Shown here piece by piece: positions 7,993 through 13,575 of a DNA stretch of 13,575 bases. Each line of letters starts with the position of its first letter. The first letter of the stretch is position 1. Origin of the DNA: Rhodobiaceae bacterium (GTDB lineage: Bacteria; Pseudomonadota; Alphaproteobacteria; Parvibaculales; Parvibaculaceae); contig NVSO02000034.1 in assembly GCA_002401305.2 (NCBI GenBank), forward strand, positions 1 to 13,575. Direction: 5' to 3'. Position numbers and translations under genes: made by a program. The notes beneath the pieces were generated by a model. It was not told the DNA's origin, ran no database searches, and was given only the letters and a program-made list of their open reading frames with translations.

Positions 7993-8001
7993 ATTGGTTC
8001 C

Positions 8002-8082
8002 TTAAGGTAGGGCCGCAGGTGCCGCAGACAAAAATTGCGCCCAAGCACTCGCATCTGTAAGCTCTGAGCATACGTCATTCAT
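8002..8082 (-). CDS. Possible 26-residue small ORF coupled to DUF1737
   Basis: An ATG at 8082 is preceded by a strong GGAGG (8088-8092 on the minus strand, 5 nt spacing) and opens a 26-codon frame ending in TAA at 8002-8004. The peptide starts MNDVCSELTDASAWAQF and ends AAPAALP; it resembles no family I know. Its stop codon overlaps the ribosome binding site of the DUF1737 gene, a layout suited to translational coupling or a leader peptide. Against it, the frame stays open upstream into the antisense of the aminopeptidase gene, so openness alone is not evidence. Confidence 0.35.
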   Translation of the reverse strand: MNDVCSELTDASAWAQFLSAAPAALP

Positions 8083-8119
8083 ATGCCCCTCCAAAAGCGA
8101 ATACAAGTAAGAGGCCCCC

Positions 8120-9508
8120 GTGCAAGAAATCTTCACAGCAAATAATTCAGAGACGGCCACACCAATCTGGGCAGTGACACCCGCAGCCCTTGAAAGCTGG
8201 GAAGTGGAACACGCAGGGCATTTGGCCGCGTGGGTCACAACCAGCAACTTCAAGGCTGAACCGGGCCGTGTATTGCTGTTGCCCAACTCCTCAGGCGGGG
8301 TTGAAGGTGTTTTGCTCGGGCTGGGCACGGGCGATGATCCGTTTCTCTTCGGCGCGCTGCTCAATGTGCTGCCTTTGGGGGATTACCGCTTGGCAGATTG
8401 CGCCGATGTGGACTTAGGCCTCGCGACACTTGGCTGGGCGATGGGCGCTTACCGTTTCGACCGCTACATTACCAAAGGCGAAGAGGGTAAAGAATGCGCA
8501 CGCCTTGTCTTGCCCGCGGGTGTGGACGGCGATGAAACGTCTCGTCTGGCCCAAGCAATCTTCTACGTCCGCGATTTGGTCAATACGCCAGCCGCCGACA
8601 TGGGCCCCTATGAGCTAGAGCAAGAAGTGCGCACCCTAGCCGCCGCACACCAAGCCGACGTCACCGTCATCGAAGGCGACGATTTGCTAGATCAAAACTA
8701 CCCCATGGTTCACGCTGTGGGCCGGGCAGCAGCTCTTGAAGCTGCTCCTCGCATGATCGATCTGCGATGGGGGACGACAGGCCCGAAAATCACTCTAGTG
8801 GGGAAGGGCGTCTGCTTCGATACCGGCGGTCTCAACATCAAGACCGGCAATTATATGTCGATCATGAAAAAGGATATGGGCGGTGCTGCCCACGTCATGG
8901 CTTTGGGCCAATTGATCATGGGGGCAAACTTGCCGTGCCAATTGCGCATTCTCATCCCAGCTGTTGAAAACGCCATCGACGGCAATGCCTTCCGTCCCGG
9001 CGACGTGTTGGAGAGCCGCAAAGGCCTCACCGTTGAAATCAGCAACACCGATGCGGAGGGCCGTTTGGTTCTGGGCGACGCATTGACGGAAGCCGACAGC
9101 GAAGCGCCTGATCTGCTCATCGACATGGCAACGCTCACAGGTGCTGCCCGAGTGGCCTTAGGCCCTCACTTGCCACCGTTTTTCACCGATGATGAAAAAT
9201 TGGCAACAAGCCTTTCCCAAGCCGCCAAGCAGGTAAGTGATCCCCTATGGCGTTTGCCATTATGGAATGGATATGACGCCATGCTGGACAGCAAAATTGC
9301 CAACGTCAATCACGCCGCCGAAAGCCCCTTTGCAGGCTCCATCACTGCCGCACTCTTTTTGCGTCGGTTTGTCGAAGAGGCTAAATCGTGGGTGCACCTG
9401 GATGTTTATGCCTGGAACCCAGCGCCGCGTGCCGGTCGCCCGGTTGGCGGCGAAGCCCAAACCATCCGCGCGCTCTTTGAAGTAATCAAAACCCGCTGTG
9501 CTAACTAA
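8120..9508 (+). CDS. M17-family leucyl aminopeptidase
   Basis: This cytoplasmic two-metal exopeptidase (462 residues) removes N-terminal residues from peptides. The catalytic domain (about 150-455) has the complete M17 set. GKGVCFDTGG supplies Lys229 and Asp234, IKTG supplies Lys241, and KKDMGG supplies Asp252. The family signature NTDAEGRLVL (309-318) supplies Asp311, Glu313 and Arg315. The N-terminal domain (1-145) is shorter and more divergent than in E. coli PepA, so I would not call it pepA. No signal peptide is visible. GTG 8120 is preceded by AGAGG (8110-8114) with 5 nt spacing. It lies on the same strand as the MarR-type and NlpC/P60 genes, 109 nt before the former. Together with the NlpC/P60 peptidase it could degrade imported peptides. 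Confidence 0.93.
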   Translation: MQEIFTANNSETATPIWAVTPAALESWEVEHAGHLAAWVTTSNFKAEPGRVLLLPNSSGGVEGVLLGLGTGDDPFLFGALLNVLPLGDYRLADCADVDLGLATLGWAMGAYRFDRYITKGEEGKECARLVLPAGVDGDETSRLAQAIFYVRDLVNTPAADMGPYELEQEVRTLAAAHQADVTVIEGDDLLDQNYPMVHAVGRAAALEAAPRMIDLRWGTTGPKITLVGKGVCFDTGGLNIKTGNYMSIMKKDMGGAAHVMALGQLIMGANLPCQLRILIPAVENAIDGNAFRPGDVLESRKGLTVEISNTDAEGRLVLGDALTEADSEAPDLLIDMATLTGAARVALGPHLPPFFTDDEKLATSLSQAAKQVSDPLWRLPLWNGYDAMLDSKIANVNHAAESPFAGSITAALFLRRFVEEAKSWVHLDVYAWNPAPRAGRPVGGEAQTIRALFEVIKTRCAN

Positions 9509-9549
9509 ACCACGCTGGATCACGAGATTTAGCCCTTACATCAAGTGCA

Positions 9550-9581
9550 TTGCTCATTTGCCCACTCTTCGCTAGGATAAT
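9550..9581 (+). promoter_or_regulatory. Candidate promoter for the MarR-type regulator gene
   Basis: TTGCTC (9550-9555) is followed after 17 nt by TAGGAT (9573-9578), which overlaps GATAAT (9576-9581), a 5-of-6 match to the -10 consensus. The pairing is imperfect because GATAAT itself would need a 20-nt spacer. It lies in the only sizeable gap of this gene group, so separate transcription from the aminopeptidase gene is plausible but not shown. Confidence 0.3.
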
Positions 9582-9588
9582 ACGCAAC

Positions 9589-9601
9589 CGAAACGTTTTC
9601 G
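9589..9601. promoter_or_regulatory. Short inverted repeat before the MarR-type gene
   Basis: CGAAA-CGT-TTTCG is a perfect 5-bp inverted repeat. It sits between the candidate -10 element and the ribosome binding site (AGGA, 9606-9609) of a MarR-type gene. Such regulators often bind palindromes at their own promoter, so autoregulation is possible. The repeat is short and could be chance. Confidence 0.25.
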
Positions 9602-9617
9602 ACCGAGGAACGGAATT

Positions 9618-10010
9618 ATGGAGCTGAAGCCGCTTGAAGCGCTCAAGCTCTGGCATGATGTCGAGCTAGACTTGGTGCGAGACAATCGTCCCGATCTTTC
9701 ATTGCGTCAGATTGTGATTTTGCTCACCGTCTATCTTGAGCCGCCGCCCCACACGGTGCGCGGCCTGGCCAAGAAACTCGAAATTTCCAAACCCGCGATC
9801 ACCCGTGCTCTTGATACGATGGGCCGTTTGGATCTGCTCAAACGAAAACGCGATGAGAGTGACAAGCGTAACGTTCTCATTCAGCGTACTGTGACAGGCT
9901 CGGTCTATCTGACCGACTTGGCCGACAGCGTGATCAACCGCGCTCGCGAGATTGGACCAAATGACCCGGTGCGATCCAAGACCTCTGAGACCGCAGACAC
10001 GCCTTCATAA
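9618..10010 (+). CDS. Short MarR-type winged-helix regulator
   Basis: This 130-residue protein carries a winged helix-turn-helix of the MarR type. TVRGLAKKLEISKPAITRALDTMGRLDLL (about 56-84) holds the helix-turn-helix with its recognition helix, and RKRDESDKRNVLI (86-98) forms the wing. After the wing there is one helix (about 103-117) and a polar tail, so the C-terminal dimerisation region is shorter than in typical MarR proteins of 140-150 residues. ATG 9618 is preceded by AGGA 8 nt upstream. It is flanked by two peptidase genes on the same strand and ends 27 nt before the NlpC/P60 start, so it probably regulates them or itself. The ligand is unknown. A MarR-like repressor is the best reading, but other short winged-helix families are possible. 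Confidence 0.82.
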   Translation: MELKPLEALKLWHDVELDLVRDNRPDLSLRQIVILLTVYLEPPPHTVRGLAKKLEISKPAITRALDTMGRLDLLKRKRDESDKRNVLIQRTVTGSVYLTDLADSVINRAREIGPNDPVRSKTSETADTPS

Positions 10011-10021
10011 CCAGACAATAT

Positions 10022-10027
10022 AGGGAG
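10022..10027 (+). promoter_or_regulatory. Ribosome binding site deciding the NlpC/P60 start
   Basis: AGGGAG lies 10 nt before ATG 10038 but only 1 nt before the GTG at 10029 in the same frame, so the ATG is the workable start. Confidence 0.55.
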
Positions 10028-10037
10028 AGTGCAGATC

Positions 10038-10919
10038 ATGACAGACACCCCGCAGTCAACTCGGTTAGACCCTCGGCTTAATCCCTATCGGGCCGACCTG
10101 GCGGCTAATCATCTGCGTGGAGAAGTCGATGCACCCAAATTTGCGCCCGGCAAAGACTTTCAAATCATCGCGCCGGTCACACCGTTGACAAAAGGCCCGT
10201 CAGACCCCGCACCCATCGAAACACAGCTTCTGTTTGGCGAAGTGTTCCGGGTCTATGATGAGGGCGCTGGTTGGGCATGGGGGCAAGCAGCCCGTGATGA
10301 CTACGTCGGCTATGTGGCCCGCTCGGCCTTAACACCCGCACCGGTGCTGCATACGCACACCGTGGCGGCCTTGCGCACATTCGTCTATTCCCAACCCGAC
10401 ATTAAACGCCGCCCCCTCATGTCACTTTCGATGAATGCACGCGTTGCGGTCACTGCCGCGCGCGGGGTTTTCAGTCAGCTCTCCAATAGTGGTTGGATTT
10501 TTACTGATCATCTGGCCTCGACTGAGGAGAAGGAAAAAGATTTTGTGGCCGTGGCCGAACGGTTCATCGGCGTGCCTTATCTGTGGGGAGGGCGTGAAAG
10601 TCTTGGGCTGGATTGTTCAGCTCTTGTACAAACAGCCCTAGAGCGCGCTGGGTTTCATGCGCTGCGCGATACCGATATGCAAGAAGCCACCCTAGGCGAG
10701 CCCTTGCCAGCTCCCTTTGATCTGACATCACTGCAGCGTGGCGATCTGATCTTCTGGAAAGGTCATGTTGGCATCATGCAGGATGGCGAAAGACTACTGC
10801 ACGCGAACGCCACGCACATGTGCACAGCCTCAGAACCTTTTCTAGAGGCCGTTGCCCGCATCGCAAAGTCGGATGGCGACATCACAAGCATTCGCCGTTT
10901 GCCCAGCCTAGGCGCTTAA
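10038..10919 (+). CDS. NlpC/P60 peptidase with two SH3-type domains
   Basis: Counted from ATG 10038 the protein has 293 residues. Two bacterial SH3-like domains come first (about 43-98 and 112-160; note GEVFRVYDEGAGWAWGQA and FSQLSNSGWIFTDHLA). The NlpC/P60 cysteine peptidase domain (about 165-285) follows. The catalytic Cys193 is in GLDCSALVQ, His243 in KGHVGIM, and a third polar residue, His255, in LHAN. This domain order is that of YkfC and dipeptidyl-peptidase VI, enzymes that cut the gamma-D-Glu to diamino-acid bond of murein peptides. There is no signal peptide, so the product is probably cytoplasmic and acts on imported or recycled peptides rather than on the wall. It follows the MarR-type gene by 27 nt. 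A 17-bp tandem repeat covers its stop codon. Exact substrate specificity is inferred. Confidence 0.9.
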   Translation: MTDTPQSTRLDPRLNPYRADLAANHLRGEVDAPKFAPGKDFQIIAPVTPLTKGPSDPAPIETQLLFGEVFRVYDEGAGWAWGQAARDDYVGYVARSALTPAPVLHTHTVAALRTFVYSQPDIKRRPLMSLSMNARVAVTAARGVFSQLSNSGWIFTDHLASTEEKEKDFVAVAERFIGVPYLWGGRESLGLDCSALVQTALERAGFHALRDTDMQEATLGEPLPAPFDLTSLQRGDLIFWKGHVGIMQDGERLLHANATHMCTASEPFLEAVARIAKSDGDITSIRRLPSLGA

Positions 10920-10960
10920 CTAAAAATGGCGCTTAACTAAAAATGGTGCCTAACTAATAC
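10911..10960. repeat. 17-bp tandem repeat over the NlpC/P60 stop codon
   Basis: GGCGCTTAACTAAAAAT occurs at 10911-10927 and again, perfectly, at 10928-10944. A decayed third copy, matching 12 of 17 positions, begins at 10945 with GGTGCCTAACTAATAC. The first copy contains the last codons and the TAA (10917-10919) of the NlpC/P60 gene. It probably arose by slippage or local duplication in the gap between the convergent genes. Confidence 0.9.
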
Positions 10961-10965
10961 AGCAC

Positions 10966-12609
10966 TTAGGTGGACACGGCATCTTCAGGACGTGTTTCTA
11001 AATCAAAGGCCGCCGCCATCAGTGCTTTGGTATAGGCGGTGCGCGGTGCATCAAAGATTTGCTCCGCGGGTCCTTCCTCAACCACACGCCCATCCTTCAT
11101 CACCAACACATGATCGGCCAAGGCACGCACCACTTTCAGGTCGTGGCTGATAAAGAGATATGCGAGATTGTGTTTCTTCTGGAGGTCGCGCAACAGGTCC
11201 ACAATTTGGGCTTGCACGGACATATCCAGAGCGCTTGTCGGCTCGTCCAGCATGACAAAGCGAGGATTGAGCACCATCGCGCGCGCAATCGCTATGCGCT
11301 GGCGCTGCCCACCGGAAAACTCATGCGGATAACGATCTTGCGCGTTCGGATCAAGCCCCACTTCGTGCAGTGCGTTGCCCACCAGAATCCGTCGTTCGTC
11401 GTAATCAAGCTTGGTCCCTTGAACAAGCAAACCCTCTTCGACAATTTGGCCAATAGAAAGGCGCGGGGAGAGTGACCCAAAGGGATCTTGAAAAACGACC
11501 TGCATCCGCGTGCGCAAGGGGCGCATCTGCGAGGAATTGAGGTCCTGAATTTGACGGTTTTCGAATTGGATTTCCCCTTCGCTTGAAATCAAACGCAACA
11601 GGGCAAGGCCAAGCGTTGTTTTGCCAGATCCAGACTCGCCCACAACGCCGACCGTCTGGCCTTCGCGCACACGAATATCAATGCCGTCCACAGCCTTCAC
11701 GTGGTCAACCGTTCGGCGCATCAAGCCCTTTTTAATGGGAAACCAAACCCGCAATTGATCAGCCCGCATCACCGTCGCGGCACCTTCTTTGACGACCGGA
11801 GGCGTCCCCTTGGGCTCAGCGGCAAGTAGATGTTGGGTATAAGCATGCTTCGGGTCGGAGAAAATCTGTTGGGTCGGGCCTTCTTCCACAACCTCACCGT
11901 CCGTCATGACATAAATGCGGTCTGCCATTTTGCGCACGATGCCCAAGTCATGAGTGATCAAGAGCAACGCCATGCCCATCTCAGCTTGGAGGTCTTTGAG
12001 CAGCTCAAGAATTTGTGCCTGCACGGTCACGTCTAGCGCCGTGGTTGGCTCGTCGGCAATCAGCAAGTCAGGCTCATTGGCCAGCGCCATCGCAATCATC
12101 ACCCGTTGGCGTTGCCCGCCCGAAAGCTGGTGGGGATAGGCATCAAGTCGATTTGCCGCGTTTTGGAGCCCCACCTTTTTGAGCAATTCAAGCACTCGAA
12201 CGCGGGCAGCTTCCGGCCGCAATCCATTGTGCTTGATGAGAACTTCACCCACTTGTTTCTCAATGGAATGCAGCGGGTTTAGGGACGTCATGGGTTCTTG
12301 GAAAACCATCGAAATGCGGTTGCCGCGAATGCGTTGAAGTTCTTTCGGTTTTGCCTTCATCAAGTCTTGCCCATCGAACAAAACTTCGCCTGCCGGATGG
12401 TACGCTTGCGGGTAGGGAAGCAGTTGCAAAATCGAAAGCGCGCTCACGGATTTCCCAGAACCAGATTCTCCCACAAGGGCAACAGTTTCACCCTTGGAAA
12501 TAGAGATGTTGATGCCTTTAACCGCCAGCACATCAGCGTCGGGTCCGCGAAAGCTCACCTGCAAATTGCGCAGTTCTAACAGCGGTGTATCTTGTGTGAG
12601 AGTGCTCAT
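10966..12609 (-). CDS. yejF: YejF-type double ABC ATPase of a peptide importer
   Basis: This 547-residue protein fuses two complete ABC ATPase domains, as in YejF, and energises import through the YejB/YejE permeases. Domain 1 has Walker A GESGSGKS (47-54), signature LSGGQRQR (162-169) and Walker B LLIADEPT (182-189). Domain 2 has GESGSGKT (324-331), FSGGQRQR (431-438) and FVMLDEPT (451-458). Both switch histidines are visible (ITHD and ISHD), so both sites look active. Each domain ends with the oligopeptide-transporter extension ([11 protein letters not shown] and [10 protein letters not shown]). The ATG overlaps the yejE stop as ATGA, implying translational coupling. Yej systems take up peptides, including the microcin C carrier, and in Agrobacterium a YejBEF importer works with a binding protein in cell-wall peptide recycling. 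It converges on the NlpC/P60 gene. Confidence 0.94.
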   Translation of the reverse strand: MSTLTQDTPLLELRNLQVSFRGPDADVLAVKGINISISKGETVALVGESGSGKSVSALSILQLLPYPQAYHPAGEVLFDGQDLMKAKPKELQRIRGNRISMVFQEPMTSLNPLHSIEKQVGEVLIKHNGLRPEAARVRVLELLKKVGLQNAANRLDAYPHQLSGGQRQRVMIAMALANEPDLLIADEPTTALDVTVQAQILELLKDLQAEMGMALLLITHDLGIVRKMADRIYVMTDGEVVEEGPTQQIFSDPKHAYTQHLLAAEPKGTPPVVKEGAATVMRADQLRVWFPIKKGLMRRTVDHVKAVDGIDIRVREGQTVGVVGESGSGKTTLGLALLRLISSEGEIQFENRQIQDLNSSQMRPLRTRMQVVFQDPFGSLSPRLSIGQIVEEGLLVQGTKLDYDERRILVGNALHEVGLDPNAQDRYPHEFSGGQRQRIAIARAMVLNPRFVMLDEPTSALDMSVQAQIVDLLRDLQKKHNLAYLFISHDLKVVRALADHVLVMKDGRVVEEGPAEQIFDAPRTAYTKALMAAAFDLETRPEDAVST

Positions 12610-13575
12610 CGCAGCGTTTTCCTTGGATCAAACGCATCCCGCACTGCTTCGCCGATAAAGACCAACAAAGACAGCATGATTGCAATGGTGAAGAAACCGG
12701 AGAACCCAAGCCATGGGGCTTGCAAATTCGCCTTACCTTGTTTGAGCAATTCACCCAAAGAGGCCGAGCCCGGCGGCAAGCCGAACCCTAGAAAATCAAG
12801 AGACGTTAGGGTGGTAATCGAGGCATTCAAAATAAAGGGCAGCATCGTCAGCGTGGCGACCATGGCATTGGGCAGCAAGTGCTTATGCATGATCGTAATG
12901 TTGCCAACCCCCAACGCTCGCGCGGCTTTGACATATTCAAAGTTACGGGCCCGCAAAAACTCCGCCCGTACAACGCCCACAAGCGCCACCCAACTAAAGA
13001 GCAACATAATGCCCAGCAAAATCCAGAACGTCGGTTCGAAGATGGCGGCAATAATGATGAGCAAATAGAGGGCGGGAACCGAGTTCCAAACTTCAATGAA
13101 GCGCTGGAAGATGAGATCAACCCAGCCCCCAAAATAGCCTTGTACAGCCCCTGCAGCCACCCCAATGATGGAGGAGAAGAAGGCAAGGATCAGCCCAAAC
13201 ATAATCGAAATACGAAAGCCATAAATCAATCGGGCGACGACATCGCGCCCCTGATCATCCGTCCCCAACCAATTGTCGCTGGTCGGCGCAGAAGGGGCAG
13301 GGGTCGGCAGGTCAGTCTGAATAGTGTCGTATGAAAAAGGAACGAGCGGCCAAATCATCCAGCCATCGGCTTTCTCAATCAGCTCTTGCACGTAGGGGTC
13401 GGTGTAATCGGCTTCCGTCAGGTACTCGCCCCCAAAATCAACTTCCGAATAGAAGCTGGTGATGGGCATGTAGAGCTCGCCTTTAAACGAGATCAGCAAC
13501 GGTTTGTCGTTGGCCAGCACAGGGGCCAGCAATGAAATGACAAACAGCACCATGAAAATCCATAACGAATAGAAC
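12606..13575 (-). CDS. yejE: YejE-type peptide ABC permease (5' end outside window)
   Basis: This inner-membrane permease is a close match to YejE over its whole visible length. NDKPLL near the start is followed by a periplasmic loop with the DFGGEYLTEADYTDPYVQ pattern and by WLGTDDQGRDVVARLIYG. The binding-protein-dependent transport core then has the EAA-type loop ARALGVGNITIMHKHLLPNA and the end FIGEAVRDAFDPRK. At least five membrane segments are evident. The frame stays open to the right edge, with residues FYSLWIF before the Met at 13551-13553. YejE proteins have SLWIF at this point, so that Met is internal and about 20-30 N-terminal residues lie outside. The stop overlaps the yejF start. 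yejB and a binding-protein gene would be expected further upstream on this strand. Confidence 0.94.
   Translation of the reverse strand, partial: FYSLWIFMVLFVISLLAPVLANDKPLLISFKGELYMPITSFYSEVDFGGEYLTEADYTDPYVQELIEKADGWMIWPLVPFSYDTIQTDLPTPAPSAPTSDNWLGTDDQGRDVVARLIYGFRISIMFGLILAFFSSIIGVAAGAVQGYFGGWVDLIFQRFIEVWNSVPALYLLIIIAAIFEPTFWILLGIMLLFSWVALVGVVRAEFLRARNFEYVKAARALGVGNITIMHKHLLPNAMVATLTMLPFILNASITTLTSLDFLGFGLPPGSASLGELLKQGKANLQAPWLGFSGFFTIAIMLSLLVFIGEAVRDAFDPRKTLR

Noticed and set aside
8002..8364. 120-residue minus-strand ORF across the aminopeptidase start
   Set aside because: Its upper two thirds are antisense to the N-terminus of a well-supported M17 gene and have no family features. Only the last 26 codons, which have their own ribosome binding site, are kept as a candidate.
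10029..10037. GTG start of the NlpC/P60 gene
   Set aside because: The AGGGAG sequence ends only 1 nt before it, too close for initiation; ATG 10038 is better placed.
10911..10960. Direct repeats as a CRISPR fragment
   Set aside because: The copies are directly adjacent with no spacers and the unit is only 17 bp.
13551..13553. Met as the true start of YejE
   Set aside because: The frame continues upstream with FYSLWIF, which matches the N-terminal membrane segment of YejE proteins, so the gene runs past the window edge.

Overview
The window looks like chromosomal DNA of an alphaproteobacterium. The evidence is the cpaE-cpaF-tadB-tadC gene order of a Tad/Cpa pilus locus, protein sequences typical of that class, a DUF1737 mini-protein, a membrane-anchored TAXI receptor and a yejEF pair. 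GC content is moderate and I see no insertion sequence, phage gene, CRISPR array, tRNA or rRNA. I cannot place it below class level.

Layout. (1) Positions 1-4816, + strand: the 3' part of a Tad secretion operon. It holds a probable last piece of cpaD, then cpaE, cpaF, tadB and tadC, closely packed with gaps of 13, 4 and 14 nt. These supply the localisation ATPase, the motor ATPase and the two inner-membrane platform proteins. (2) Positions 4863-6546, - strand, convergent with tadC: a TerB-like membrane-anchored protein of unknown role and a TPR lipoprotein resembling the pilotin-like TadD. A clear intrinsic terminator lies between them. (3) Positions 6724-8082: a TAXI-type solute receptor (+), convergent with a 55-residue DUF1737 protein (-). 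A possible 26-codon ORF with a strong ribosome binding site precedes the DUF1737 gene. (4) Positions 8120-10919, + strand: an M17 leucyl aminopeptidase, a short MarR-type regulator and a two-SH3 NlpC/P60 peptidase. (5) Positions 10966-13575, - strand: the double ABC ATPase YejF and the permease YejE, overlapping by ATGA. YejE runs off the right edge.

Functional reading. The left third builds the Tad pilus machine, and the TPR lipoprotein is probably its outer-membrane assembly factor. The right half combines a Yej-type peptide/muropeptide importer with two apparently cytoplasmic peptidases. One has the domain order of gamma-D-glutamyl-diamino-acid endopeptidases and the other is an M17 aminopeptidase. 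Together they could import cell-wall peptides and break them down; this is inference from families and proximity. No clearly undescribed system is visible. The least explained items are the small ORF before DUF1737, the orphan membrane-tethered TAXI receptor, the TPR lipoprotein's start site, and two short tandem duplications at gene boundaries.
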